From Actinomycetota bacterium (GTDB lineage Bacteria; Actinomycetota; Thermoleophilia; Solirubrobacterales; Solirubrobacteraceae), in assembly GCA_018268595.1 (NCBI GenBank), contig JAFDWH010000013.1:62001-126000 (forward strand): a stretch of DNA of 64,000 nucleotides, in the 5' to 3' direction. The translations under genes and the position numbers were made by a program. The notes beneath the pieces were generated by a model. It ran no database searches. It was not told where the DNA came from and worked only from the letters and a program-made list of their open reading frames with translations. Positions 40,438 through 49,487 of the stretch are shown in pieces. Position 1 is the first letter of the stretch. Every line of letters begins with the position of its first letter.

Positions 40438-43011
40438 TCAGCGGTCCTGCAGCCCGAGGTGCGGCGGCACGCGCGCGGCGAACCACCCGGGGATCGCCAC
40501 GACCGCCAGCGCGGCGGCCAGCACGAGCGCGACGATCTCGACGGTCGACCAGCCGGCCACCGTCGACGCCACCGGGAAGCCCGTCACGGTCTGGAGGTAC
40601 CGATCGATCACGACCTGCCCGTAGACCCCGACGAGCGCGCCCGTCAGGCACCCGGCGCCGAGCACGACGCCGGCCTCCAGCAGCAGCACGCGCCACAGCT
40701 GGCGCGGGCTGAAGCTCTGGATCCGCAGCGCCGCGAGCGACGTGCGCCGCTGCCAGATCGCCGCCCCCATCGCCGCCGCCATGGCGAGCACCGCGGCGAC
40801 CAGCAGCAGCGCCGAGATCTGGCCGAGGCGCGAGAGTCCCTCGCGCGCCGAGGCGTTGATCCCCGCCGCCCGCTCCGCCGCCGTCTGCACGAGCAGCCCG
40901 CCGGCCGCGCCGCCGGCCGCGCGCACGACGGCACGCCGCACCGCCTCGCGGTCGGCGCCCGGCGCAAGGTCGACCTCGAGCGCGGTCGGCGCGCTCGTCG
41001 CCCACCCGCGGCGGTAGTCGGCGGCGCCGAGGATCAGCGCGCCCGGGCTCCAGCCGAGGTTCGTCGTCGTCGCGGCGACGCGCAGCCGCAGCGTGCCGGT
41101 CGGCGCCGGGATCGCGATCGTGTCGCCGAGCCCGACCCCGCGCGCACGCGCGATCTGCTGCGACAACACGACCCAGGCGCCGGCGCGCAGGCGCCGCGTC
41201 GCGGCGCCGAGGTCGCCGTCCACGAGCTGGCTGGCCGGCAGCAGCGCGCGGTCGGCGGGCGAGCGCGCGATCACCCACACGCGCCGGCCGTCGAAGTCGA
41301 GGAACCCGCCGCGATACGCCCGCACGGCCGCGACGCCGGGCAGCGCCGCCACGCGCGCGGCGCGGTCGGCGCCGTCCGCGAGCGCGTTCGTCGCCTGGTT
41401 GTCGAGCGGGTTGACGACCCACAGGTCCGCCGTCGCGACGTAGTCGTCCGTGTAGCGCGCGATGCCGTGCAGCAGGTCGTTGCGCGCGCCGCCGACGGCG
41501 ACGCTCCCGAACACCGCGACCGCGCCGGTCGCCGCCAGCGCGAGCGAGCGCAGCGTCGTCGCGCGCAGCGCGAGCAATGCGACCGACAGCATGTTGAGCC
41601 AGTCGAAGCGGGCAGTCGTCGCTTCGGCGACGCGCACGACCGCGGCGAACACCGCCGGGATCGCCAGCACCGTCACGAGCGCGAGCAGCGCGCTCGCGGC
41701 GAGCGTCGCCGCCGGCCAGCCCAGCAGCACCGCGGTCGCGAGCGCGCACAGCGCCAGCGCACCCGCGAACAGGCGCCCGCCGGTGCGCGGCTCGAGCGCG
41801 TTGCCCGGCGCGCCGCCCGCGTGGAAGATCGCGTCGACCGCGCGGCCGCGGCGCAGGTCGAGCAGCGGCGGCGCGGCGGCGAGGCAGCAGGCGAGCGTGC
41901 CGCCGCCGAGCGCCAGCGCGATCGGCCAGGCGCCGATGACGGTCCCGGTCCCGAGCGTGAACGCCGGCGCGAGATAGCCGGGCGAGGCGCCGAAGACGTT
42001 GTGCGACAGCACGCTGCCGGCGAGCAGGCCGGCGAGCGACGCGACGGCGCCGAGCACGAGCGCCTGGAACAGCAGCAGGCCGACGAGCTGGCGCGGCTTG
42101 AAGCCCTGGATGCGCAGCTCGGCGAGCATGCGGCGCCGCTCCGGCGCGGTCAGCAGCATCGCGTTGAAGGCCAGCAGGAAGCCGAGCAGCGCGGCGATCG
42201 CGGCGAAGAAGCCGGTCGCCTGGTCGCTCGGCCGCAGCGCCTGTCGCAGCAGCCCGACCTCGGCCGTCGAGCTCGCCAGCTGCAGGTGGTGGCGCCGCGC
42301 GATCGCGGCGAGGCCCGCGCGCGCCTGCGGCTCCCGGCCCGGCGCCGTCTCGACCAGCACGCGCGTGAGCTGTCCGCGCATGCCGGCGAGCCGCTGCAGC
42401 TGCGCGAGCGGCAGCATCGCCACGCGCGCGCCGGCGACCGGTCCGATCGTCTCGCGTCCGAGCACGGCGGCGACGCGCAGCGGCGCGACGCTCCCGCGCA
42501 GCGCGAGCCCGACCGCCGGCAGCGGGCTCGCGAGCGCGCGGTCGGCGAGGTCCGGCACGCCCAGCGCGCGCGCCGTCGCGCTCGGCAGCAGCACGCCGTT
42601 CAGCAGGCGGAAGCCGCCGGAGGCGAAGTTGGCCGCGAGCCGGCCCGACAGCGCGGCGAGCCGCGGGTCGAGGCTCCCGACGTCGACCGCCACGCGCCGG
42701 CCGCCGGGCCCGATCAGCGTGGCGCGCTGCTCGACCAGCGGCGCCGCCACGTGCACCCCCGGCACGCGCTCGGCCTCGCGCAGCACGCGCGCGTCGAACG
42801 CGCCCCCGTCGGGCGCGCGCAGCTGCAGGTCGGCGCGCCCCACGACCGCCCGCACGATCTCCTGCGCCGAGCCGACAACCGAGCCGTTGGAGACCAGCAC
42901 CGCGAACGCGAGCGCGACGCCGATCGCGATCCCCAGCCCGGCCAGCAGCTCCTGAATCGGATGCGTGCGCAGCCGGCGGCCGTAGAAGTAGAGCAGCGTC
43001 TGGATCCGCAC
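40438..43011 (-). CDS. ABC transporter permease with two FtsX domains
   Basis: This 857-residue inner-membrane protein of the MacB/FtsX class has one N-terminal helix, a large external domain, a three-helix FtsX unit (GFLLAFNAMLLTAPERRRMLAELRIQG; the coupling segment is MLAELRIQG), two middle helices, a second external domain and a final FtsX unit (RRTSLAALRIQSF). It is the only membrane subunit of the adjacent ATPases, 9 bp downstream of the canonical one. Such systems export lipids or peptides, or work on the envelope. It is the last gene of the PadR operon. Confidence 0.9.
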   Translation of the reverse strand: MRIQTLLYFYGRRLRTHPIQELLAGLGIAIGVALAFAVLVSNGSVVGSAQEIVRAVVGRADLQLRAPDGGAFDARVLREAERVPGVHVAAPLVEQRATLIGPGGRRVAVDVGSLDPRLAALSGRLAANFASGGFRLLNGVLLPSATARALGVPDLADRALASPLPAVGLALRGSVAPLRVAAVLGRETIGPVAGARVAMLPLAQLQRLAGMRGQLTRVLVETAPGREPQARAGLAAIARRHHLQLASSTAEVGLLRQALRPSDQATGFFAAIAALLGFLLAFNAMLLTAPERRRMLAELRIQGFKPRQLVGLLLFQALVLGAVASLAGLLAGSVLSHNVFGASPGYLAPAFTLGTGTVIGAWPIALALGGGTLACCLAAAPPLLDLRRGRAVDAIFHAGGAPGNALEPRTGGRLFAGALALCALATAVLLGWPAATLAASALLALVTVLAIPAVFAAVVRVAEATTARFDWLNMLSVALLALRATTLRSLALAATGAVAVFGSVAVGGARNDLLHGIARYTDDYVATADLWVVNPLDNQATNALADGADRAARVAALPGVAAVRAYRGGFLDFDGRRVWVIARSPADRALLPASQLVDGDLGAATRRLRAGAWVVLSQQIARARGVGLGDTIAIPAPTGTLRLRVAATTTNLGWSPGALILGAADYRRGWATSAPTALEVDLAPGADREAVRRAVVRAAGGAAGGLLVQTAAERAAGINASAREGLSRLGQISALLLVAAVLAMAAAMGAAIWQRRTSLAALRIQSFSPRQLWRVLLLEAGVVLGAGCLTGALVGVYGQVVIDRYLQTVTGFPVASTVAGWSTVEIVALVLAAALAVVAIPGWFAARVPPHLGLQDR

Positions 43012-43020
43012 CGGTTCCCC

Positions 43021-43743
43021 CTAGCACCGCCGGGCGATCGCAACCGTGCCCGTCTTGCCGGGCTGCTGCGGCGCGTCGGCGATCCGCCCGTCGCGCAGCG
43101 TCAGGACCCGGTCGGCGACCTCGGCCGCCAGCGGGTCGTGCGTCACGAGCACCACCGTCGCGCCGCGTTCGCGACTGACGCGCAGCAGCAGCGCGAGCAC
43201 CTCGGCGCCGCGCTCGGTGTCGAGGTTGCCGGTCGGCTCGTCGGCCAGCACGAGCCGCGGCGCGTTCGCAAGCGCCCGTGCGATCGCGACGCGCTGGCGC
43301 TCGCCGCCCGACAGGTGCGCCGGCAGGTGGTGCAGGCGCCGGCCGAGCCCCACGCGCTCGAGCCAGGGCGTCGCCTCGCGGCGCGCGGCGGCGAGCGGCA
43401 CGCGGTCGGCGAGCAGCTTCACCGCGGCGTTGTCGAGCGCGGGGACGCCTGGCAGCAGGTCGAACGACTGCGAGATGAAGCCGACGTCGCGGCGCTGGTA
43501 CTCGGCCGCCTCCTGCTGCGACAGCTGTGCGAGGTCGCGGCCGTCGAAGCGGACGCTGCCGGCGCCCGGCGTGAGCAGCCCGGCCGCCAGCAGCAGCAGC
43601 GTCGTCTTGCCCGATCCGCTCGGCCCGTACAGCGCGACGACCTCGCCCGGGGCGACCGTCAGCGTGATGCCGTCGACCGCGCGCACCGTCTCCTCCCCGC
43701 TCGCGAAGTGCTTGACGACCTCGCGCAGCTCGAGCCCGCTCAC
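43021..43743 (-). CDS. ABC transporter ATPase (LolD/MacB type), canonical
   Basis: This 240-residue ATPase has all motifs complete: Walker [10 protein letters not shown] (40-48), Q-loop ISQSFDLLP, signature [15 protein letters not shown], Walker [13 protein letters not shown] and H-loop VTHDP. This pattern is typical of the LolD/MacB family, which powers FtsX-type permeases. GTG start overlapping the upstream ATPase gene by 4 nt. It probably pairs with the degenerate ATPase 43740-44453. Confidence 0.93.
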   Translation of the reverse strand: MSGLELREVVKHFASGEETVRAVDGITLTVAPGEVVALYGPSGSGKTTLLLLAAGLLTPGAGSVRFDGRDLAQLSQQEAAEYQRRDVGFISQSFDLLPGVPALDNAAVKLLADRVPLAAARREATPWLERVGLGRRLHHLPAHLSGGERQRVAIARALANAPRLVLADEPTGNLDTERGAEVLALLLRVSRERGATVVLVTHDPLAAEVADRVLTLRDGRIADAPQQPGKTGTVAIARRC

Positions 43744-44453
43744 GCGACCGGCTCCGCGTGCCGCGGACGCAGCGGCAGGACGGACGCCTGCTCGGGGACG
43801 GCCTCGCCGCGCAGCCGGCCGCGGTCGAGCGCCAGCACGCGGTCGGCGCCCGCGACCGGCTCGCCGACGGTCATCAGCACGGCGGTGCCGCTGTCGGCCA
43901 GCTCGCGCAGCAGCGCGAGGATCGCGTCGCGCTCGAGCAGGTCGACGCCGTTCGTCGGCTCGTCGAGCAGCAGCAGCCGCGGTCGCGTCACGAGCGCGCG
44001 CGCGATGCCGGCCCGCATCGACTCGTCGGCGTGCAGCTCGCGCGGGTCGAGGTGCGCGCTCGCGCTCGCGCCGGCCCGCTCGAGCGCCTCCTCGGCGCGC
44101 TCGCGGGCGCGCGTGCGCCCGGCCCCGCGCGCGAGCAGCGCGACCGCCACGTGGTCGGTCACGGTGCCGCCGTGCGCGGGGTCGAACGACGGGCTGCAGT
44201 AGCCGATCTCGACGCCGAGCGCGTGCGCCGCGCGTCCGGACAGGTCGCGCCCGCCGAAGCGGACCGTCCCCTCGTCGAGCGGCAGGATCCCCGCCGCCAC
44301 GCGCAGCAGCGTGGTGCGCCCGGAGCGCCGCAGGCCGTACACGGCGACGCAGTCGCCGGCGTCCAGCTCCAGCGACGCGTCCTCGAGCGCGACCGTCTCG
44401 CGCTGCCCGCTCTTGAAGCGCTTCGTCGCGCGCTCCAGCACGAGCAGGCTCAT
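43740..44453 (-). CDS. degenerate ABC ATPase, partner of 43021-43743
   Basis: The 237-residue protein has the ABC ATPase fold but altered catalytic elements. Walker A is GLRRSGRTT (40-48), with Arg for the invariant Lys. The Q-loop Gln is missing (YCSPSFDP), the LSGGQ signature is HADES (141-145), and the H-loop His is absent (MTVGEP). Walker [13 protein letters not shown] with its Glu is retained. It likely forms an asymmetric dimer with the canonical ATPase next to it. ATG overlaps the PadR stop by 4 nt, and its stop overlaps the next ATPase start by 4 nt. Confidence 0.88.
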   Translation of the reverse strand: MSLLVLERATKRFKSGQRETVALEDASLELDAGDCVAVYGLRRSGRTTLLRVAAGILPLDEGTVRFGGRDLSGRAAHALGVEIGYCSPSFDPAHGGTVTDHVAVALLARGAGRTRARERAEEALERAGASASAHLDPRELHADESMRAGIARALVTRPRLLLLDEPTNGVDLLERDAILALLRELADSGTAVLMTVGEPVAGADRVLALDRGRLRGEAVPEQASVLPLRPRHAEPVA

Positions 44454-45016
44454 CGCTCCTCCAGCTGGCGGCGCGCGAACAGGATCCACTTCGTGCGCGC
44501 CTCCAGCACGAGCCGCCGCTCCTCCGCGAGCAGGCGCTCGGCGACCGCGGCCCCGTTCGCGTCCGCGTCGGCGTGCGCCGGCGCGAGCTGCGCCATCTCG
44601 TCGAGGCACGCCTGCTCGTAGCGGTCGATCAGCTCGCGCAGCGCGACCGCGTCGTCGGCGACGGACGCGAGCAGGCGCCGACCCAGCTCGAGGCGGTCCG
44701 GGTCGCGGTGCAGCTCCTGGACGACCCATGCGCGGTGCTGCCGGCGACCGGCCGCGGTCGCGCGGTAGGAGGGCCGCGGCTGCCGTCTGCTGACGTGCGC
44801 GGTGCCCGGCACCTCCTCGATCAGGCCGGCGTCGAGCAGCGCGTCGAACGCCTGGTAGATGCGCGAGGCGCCGACGTCGAGCAGGCCGCTGAAGCGCGCG
44901 TCGAAGCGCTGCCACACCTCGTAGCCGTAGCTGGGCTGCTCGATCACGAGCGCCAGCACGGCTGCGCTGACCGGCGCGCGTCCTTGCCCTCTGCGCCTCG
45001 CTCGCCTGGCCGTCAC
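44450..45016 (-). CDS. PadR-family regulator of the ABC operon
   Basis: This 188-residue regulator begins the operon. Its N-terminal winged helix (APVSAAVLALVIEQPSYGYEVWQRF, GASRIYQAFDALLDAGLIEE) matches PadR, and the C-terminal half is a helical dimerisation region (ELHRDPDRLELGRRLL to the end). It probably represses the transporter genes that follow. GTG start. No strong palindrome was found upstream, though the promoter region (AAGTTAGATC) is AT-rich relative to its surroundings. Confidence 0.85.
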   Translation of the reverse strand: MTARRARRRGQGRAPVSAAVLALVIEQPSYGYEVWQRFDARFSGLLDVGASRIYQAFDALLDAGLIEEVPGTAHVSRRQPRPSYRATAAGRRQHRAWVVQELHRDPDRLELGRRLLASVADDAVALRELIDRYEQACLDEMAQLAPAHADADANGAAVAERLLAEERRLVLEARTKWILFARRQLEER

Positions 45017-45169
45017 GTCGCGACCCCCGATGGACTTTAAGTTAGATCGCCGAAAACCTACCCTTCGGTGGGCTACGGTGCAAGCGGGAGCCGACGGGCG
45101 CTTGGGCGCGTTCCCGCTCTAGCGGGGAAGCCGTACGGCGTATTCGCGTGCGTGCCGGGCGCCGCCGAC

Positions 45170-45859
45170 TCACCAGTCGCCGGCCGTCTGCGGCGAGATC
45201 CGTGCGATCCCCTCGCGCACGCCGGCGAGCGCCTGCTCGCGCACGCGCAGCTTGGTCGCGGCGTGCGCGCGGCGGTCGACCGCCAGCAGCGCCCGCGTCG
45301 CCGCGCGCGCCTCGTCCTGGAGCCGCTCGGCCGGCACGACGCGGTCGAGGAAGCCGGCCGCCTGAGCCTCCTCCGGATCGAGCAGCACGCCGGTGCCGAG
45401 GCAGCGGTCGGCGTAGGGGGCCGTGAGGCGGTGGCGCGCCAGCGCGATCCCGAACCACGGCACGGTGAGGCCGATCGCGACCTCGTTGAGACCGAGCTTG
45501 AACGCGCCGGCCGCGCCGAGCCGCACGTCGCAGGCGAGCAGCAGGAAGCCGCCCATCGCGATCGCGTTGCCGTTGCAGGCGGCCACGACGGGGTGCGGGA
45601 ACGACAGCACGCGTTCGGCGAGGCGCGCGCCCGCGGCGACCATCTGCGGCCAGCCGGCCGGCTCGGTGCGCAGGTCGAAGCCGCCAGAGAAGGTGCGCTC
45701 GCGGCCGGTCAGCAGCACGATCGCGCCGTCGGCCTCGGCACGGTCGAAGGCGGCCGACAGCTCGGCCAGCATGGCGACGGAGAGGGCGTTCGCCTTGCCG
45801 TCGTCGAGCGCGATCGCAGCGATGCCGTCGGCGAGCGAGTACGTGGCGAGAGGGCTCAT
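45170..45859 (-). CDS. enoyl-CoA hydratase/isomerase (crotonase) family protein
   Basis: A 229-residue crotonase-fold protein with IVLLTGRERTFSGGFDL (oxyanion-hole strand), HPVVAACNGNAIAMGGFLLLACDVR (short motif CNGNAIAMGG) and LNEVAIGLTVPWFG. The Glu pair of true hydratases is not obvious, so it may be an isomerase or hydrolase of the superfamily. The TACGAT box 8 nt before the ATG suggests a leaderless message. It is divergent from a TetR gene that probably controls it. Confidence 0.85.
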   Translation of the reverse strand: MSPLATYSLADGIAAIALDDGKANALSVAMLAELSAAFDRAEADGAIVLLTGRERTFSGGFDLRTEPAGWPQMVAAGARLAERVLSFPHPVVAACNGNAIAMGGFLLLACDVRLGAAGAFKLGLNEVAIGLTVPWFGIALARHRLTAPYADRCLGTGVLLDPEEAQAAGFLDRVVPAERLQDEARAATRALLAVDRRAHAATKLRVREQALAGVREGIARISPQTAGDW

Positions 45860-45869
45860 GGGGGTAAAT

Positions 45870-45884
45870 CGTAACAGTGTTTCG
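45870..45884. promoter_or_regulatory. near-perfect 15-bp palindrome between crotonase and TetR genes
   Basis: CGTAACAGTGTTTCG is self-complementary except for one base pair and the centre, and lies 11 bp upstream of the crotonase gene in the 69-bp divergent region. It is a likely TetR operator. Confidence 0.5.
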
Positions 45885-45928
45885 GATGTTTGTTTCGTTA
45901 CGCCGTTTCGGTCTCTAGGATTCGCTCG

Positions 45929-46522
45929 ATGCCGAAGGCGAAGACGCGCACCCCCGCGCTGCGCGAGCGGCTGCTCGCGGCGGCCCTGGAGATCGTCGAG
46001 CGCGACGGCGTCGCGGCGCTGACAGCGCGGCGGCTGGCGGCCGAGGCCGGCACCTCGCCGCCTGCGGTGTACGAGCTGTTCGGCGACAAGGCCGGCGTCG
46101 TGCGCGCGATCTTCTTCGCCGGCTTCGCGCAGCTCGGCGCGGCGCTCGGCGAGCTACGCGACGGCGAGGACCCGCTCGAGGACCTCGTCGCGCTCGCGCA
46201 GCGCTACCGGCGCTTCATCCTCGAGCGGCCGGCGCTGGCGGGGGTGATGTTCTCGCGCCCGTTCGCCAGCTTCGACCCCGCGCCCGCGGAGACCGCCGCG
46301 GGCGCGGCGGTGCGCGAGCGGATCGTCGGCGCGGTGCGCCGCGCGCTCGCCGCCGGCCGCCTGCACGGCGACCCGACCGACGTGGCGCACGCCTGTGTCG
46401 CGCTCGTGCACGGCCTCGCGGCGGCCGAGAGCGCGAGACGCCTCGGCAGCTCGGCGGCCGCCGTCGAGCGCCGCTGGGACGTCGCGCTGCGCGCGCTGCT
46501 GCGCGGGTTCGGCGGCGGGTGA
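45929..46522 (+). CDS. TetR-family transcriptional regulator
   Basis: The 197-residue protein has a TetR N-terminal helix-turn-helix (ALRERLLAAALEIVERDG, LTARRLAAEAGTSPPAVYELFGDKAGVV; recognition TSPPAVYELF) and a helical ligand domain of the WHG subgroup (LAQRYRRFILERPALAGVMFS). It likely represses the divergent crotonase gene in response to an acyl-CoA or related compound. ATG 45929, 7 nt after TAGGAT, gives a leaderless start; the longer frame from 45890 is unlikely. Confidence 0.88.
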   Translation: MPKAKTRTPALRERLLAAALEIVERDGVAALTARRLAAEAGTSPPAVYELFGDKAGVVRAIFFAGFAQLGAALGELRDGEDPLEDLVALAQRYRRFILERPALAGVMFSRPFASFDPAPAETAAGAAVRERIVGAVRRALAAGRLHGDPTDVAHACVALVHGLAAAESARRLGSSAAAVERRWDVALRALLRGFGGG

Positions 46523-46595
46523 CGCGGATCGGGGCGGGGCGCCCCGACGACGCCGCGCGCAGGCCCGAGGGTCCGCGCCTACGATGTCGCGCGCC

Positions 46596-47594
46596 ATGCC
46601 CGCGCCCTCCCCCGTCCTCGTCGCCCCCGACTCGTTCAAGGGCACGTTCACGGCGCGCGAGGTCGCCGACGCGCTCGGCCGCGGGCTCGCGCGCGCGGGC
46701 GTCGCGTCGGACCTCCAGCCGGTCGCCGACGGCGGCGAGGGGACGCTCGACGTGCTCGCGGCGGCGCTCGGCGCGGAGCTGCGCACGGCGGAGGTGCACG
46801 ACCCGCTCGGCCGGCCGCTGCGCGCGTCCTACGCGATGAACGCCGCGCACGGCGTGGCGATCGTGGAGACGGCCGCCGCGTGCGGGCTGGGGCTCGTCGC
46901 GCCCGAGGAGCGCGACGCGTGGGCGGCGTCGAGCGCGGGCGCCGGCGAGCTGATCGCGGCCGCCGTGCGCGCGGGCGCACGGACCGTGCTCGTGTCGATC
47001 GGCGGCTCGGCGACCAGCGACGGCGGCGCCGGCGCGCTCGCCGCGCTCGAGGCGGCCGGCGGGATCGGCACGGCGCGCGTCGAGGTGCTGTGCGACGTCG
47101 AGACGCCGTTCGAGCTGGCGGCCGAGCTCTACGCCCCGCAGAAGGGCGCGGACGCGGAGACGGTCGCCGCGCTGACGGCGCGCCTGCACGCGGTGGCGGG
47201 GCGGCTGCCGCGCGACCCGCGCGGCGTCGCGATGACGGGCGGCGCGGGCGGACTCGCCGGCGCGCTGTGGGCCGCCTGCGGCGCGACGCTCGCGCCCGGC
47301 GCGGCGCGCGTGCTCGACGCGGTCGGGTTCGACGTGCGCCTGCGCGCGGCGGCAGCGGTCGTGACCGGCGAGGGCGCGCTCGACCGCCAGACGCTGCAGG
47401 GCAAGCTCGTCGGCGAGATCGGCCGCCGCACGCGGGCGGTCCGCGTCCCGCTGTACGCGGTCGTCGGCCGCGACGCGCTGCCCGTCGAGGAGCGCGCGAC
47501 GCTCGGCCTGAGCGACGTGCTCGAGGCGACCACGCTGGCCGAGATCGAGGCTGCGGGGATGGCGCTCGGGCGGCGGCTGCGGGCGACGGGGTAG
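46596..47594 (+). CDS. glycerate kinase (GlxK/GarK family)
   Basis: The 332-residue enzyme phosphorylates glycerate (usually to 2-phosphoglycerate). It has VAPDSFKGTFTAREVADA at the start, PVADGGEGTLDVL, GGSATSDGGAGAL, YAPQKGA, MTGGAGGLAGAL and TGEGALDRQTLQGK (all family signatures), and is somewhat shorter than the usual 370-380 residues. ATG 46596 lies 10 nt after TACGAT; ATG 46584 is an alternative. It would feed photorespiration-like or sugar-acid degradation products into glycolysis. It has no operon partner. Confidence 0.9.
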   Translation: MPAPSPVLVAPDSFKGTFTAREVADALGRGLARAGVASDLQPVADGGEGTLDVLAAALGAELRTAEVHDPLGRPLRASYAMNAAHGVAIVETAAACGLGLVAPEERDAWAASSAGAGELIAAAVRAGARTVLVSIGGSATSDGGAGALAALEAAGGIGTARVEVLCDVETPFELAAELYAPQKGADAETVAALTARLHAVAGRLPRDPRGVAMTGGAGGLAGALWAACGATLAPGAARVLDAVGFDVRLRAAAAVVTGEGALDRQTLQGKLVGEIGRRTRAVRVPLYAVVGRDALPVEERATLGLSDVLEATTLAEIEAAGMALGRRLRATG

Positions 47595-47621
47595 CCGCGC
47601 CGCGCCGCGCGGCGGGCGGGC

Positions 47622-48200
47622 TCAGCCGTCGCGGCGACGCCGCAGCGCCTCGAGCGCCGCCGGCGTGTCGACGTCGACCGCCCCGGACGCGTCGTACGGG
47701 ATCTCACGCGCGCCCACCGCGGCGAGCAGGCGACCCGCGCCGGCGTCCCCGCGCAGCGTGGCGACGTCGGGGTAGAGCGCGCGCGAGCAGGACGGGATGG
47801 CCCGCGACGCCGCGCACGCTCGCGTGCAGCGCCGCCTCCCGGCCGTCCCACGCGCGCACGAAGCGGTCGAGCGCCGCCGGCTTCAGCAGCGGCTGGTCGC
47901 CCAGCACCACGACGACCGCGTCGGCGTCGGGCGCGAGCGCGGCGACGCCGCGAGGCCCTCCCGCCACTCCTCGACGCGGATCGGCCGCGCCCCGTGCAGA
48001 TCCACCGTCGCGACGATCTCGTCCGCGCGGGCGCCGAGCGTCACGCCGACGCACGCGAGCGACGGCACCGCCGCCATCGCCGCGAGCGCATCCTCGAGCA
48101 GCGGCCGCCCGCCGAGCGGCGCGAGCTGCTTCGCGGCGCCGAACCGCCGCCCAGCCCCGGCGGCGAGGACCAAGCCGGCGATGCGATGCGGCGGTCTCAT
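47622..48200 (-). pseudogene. broken MobA-like (molybdopterin) nucleotidyltransferase
   Basis: The frame starts well (ATG 48200: [20 protein letters not shown], the nucleotide-binding loop of the MobA/MocA family) but runs out of frame near 47950 after REGLA. A second frame supplies [20 protein letters not shown] (47948-47890) and on to HPVLLARAL. Near 47790 the first frame resumes with [14 protein letters not shown] and continues to the TGA at 47622-47624, [11 protein letters not shown] being the typical C-terminus. So two compensating frameshifts split the gene. They are either real decay or sequencing errors in GC runs; the second looks like loss of one GC unit. Confidence 0.75.
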
Positions 48201-48264
48201 CGGCCGCGATCTGCCAGCAGCCCCAGAAACGCCAAAAGCCCCGCTACCGCAGGGCTTCCGTCAG

Positions 48265-48338
<74 letters not shown>

Positions 48339-48400
48339 AGTGCGAGCCGGGGATTGTAGCCGCCGGCCGGCTGGGATGGCCCGCGGGTGGCGGACCTTAC

Positions 48401-48488
48401 GGAGAGGGCGGGATTCGAACCCGCGATGGAGCGTGAACCCCATACTCGCTTAGCAGGCGAGTGCCTTCAGCCACTCGGCCACCTCTCC
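48401..48488 (-). tRNA. tRNA-Ser (anticodon GCT)
   Basis: An 88-nt class II tRNA on the minus strand, with acceptor GGAGAGG, anticodon stem CTCGC/GCGAG around CTGCTAA (GCT), a long variable arm, and T-loop TTCGAAT. It reads AGC/AGU. Confidence 0.95.
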
Positions 48489-48580
48489 CGGTGGGAGAGG
48501 GCCAGTCTAGAGGCTTGCGCGCGCGGGCGTGCGGACGGCGGGTCCGCGCCGACCGGTTAGCATCGGACCGGCCGCGTCAC

Positions 48581-48667
48581 GGAGGGGTGGCAGAGCGGTT
48601 GAATGCACCGGTCTTGAAAACCGGCATGGGCGAGAGTCCATCGAGGGTTCGAATCCCTCCCCCTCCG
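48581..48667 (+). tRNA. tRNA-Ser (anticodon TGA)
   Basis: An 87-nt class II tRNA with acceptor GGAGGGG/CCCCTCC, anticodon stem CCGGT/ACCGG around CTTGAAA (TGA), a long variable arm and GGGTTCGAATCCC T-arm. It reads UCA/UCG. It faces away from the other two tRNA genes. Confidence 0.95.
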
Positions 48668-48713
48668 CCTCACCGCCGGGGACCGTCCGGACCCGTCTTC
48701 ATGCTTCCGCGCC

Positions 48714-49454
48714 ATGAGCTGGCACGAGCGCCGCCTGGCCGCTTTTGACCTGGAGACGACGGGAATCGACAGCGAGTCGGACCGCATCGTGACGGCCGCG
48801 GTGAGCCTCGTCGGCGACGGCCGGCCGTCGGTCTTCCACGCCTGGCTGCTCGACCCCGGGATACCGATCCCGCCGGGCGCCTCCGCCGTCCACGGCATCA
48901 CGACCGAGCGCGCTCGCGCGGAGGGCCGCCCGCCGCTCGAGGCGGTCGAGGAGATCGTCGCGCTGCTCGCCGAGCAGCTCCTGCAAGGCATTCCGGTCGT
49001 CGCCTTCAACGCGCGCTTCGACCTGACCTGCCTCGACCGCGAGGCGCGCCGCCTCGGCATCGAGCCGCTGCTCGACCGCGTCGGGGGCGAGGACGGGATG
49101 CTCGTCGTCGACCCGTACGTGCTCGACAAGCAGCTCGACCGCTTCCGCAAGGGCAAGCGCACGCTCGGCGCCGTCTGCGCGCACTACAACGTCCCGCTCG
49201 ACGAGGCGCACGCGTCGCACGCCGACGCGCTCGCCGCCGCGCGCGTCGCGTGGCGGCTCGGGCAGGCGTTCGAGGAGCTGCGCGCGCTCGAGCTGCGCGC
49301 GCTGCACGACGAGCAGGTCCGCTGGGCCGCCGAGCAGGCCGCCTCGTTCGAGGACTGGCTGCGGCGCAACGGCAGAGACGACCGCATCGAGCCGGCCTGG
49401 CCGATCGTGCCGCTGCCGGACGCGCCCGAGGCGCCGCTGCCGCTCGCCGCGTAG
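48714..49454 (+). CDS. DnaQ-like 3'-5' exonuclease
   Basis: This 246-residue DEDDh exonuclease has motifs Exo I AFDLETTGID (10-19), Exo II VVAFNARFDLTCLD and Exo III HASHADALAAARV, with the HxxxxD pattern. It resembles the epsilon proofreading domain of DNA polymerase III but stands alone, with a helical C-terminal extension. It may act in proofreading, repair or RNA processing. ATG 48714 lies just after the tRNA-Ser gene. Confidence 0.92.
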   Translation: MSWHERRLAAFDLETTGIDSESDRIVTAAVSLVGDGRPSVFHAWLLDPGIPIPPGASAVHGITTERARAEGRPPLEAVEEIVALLAEQLLQGIPVVAFNARFDLTCLDREARRLGIEPLLDRVGGEDGMLVVDPYVLDKQLDRFRKGKRTLGAVCAHYNVPLDEAHASHADALAAARVAWRLGQAFEELRALELRALHDEQVRWAAEQAASFEDWLRRNGRDDRIEPAWPIVPLPDAPEAPLPLAA

Positions 49455-49487
49455 CCGGGGCGGAGGCCGTGGCCGGCCGCGACGGCC

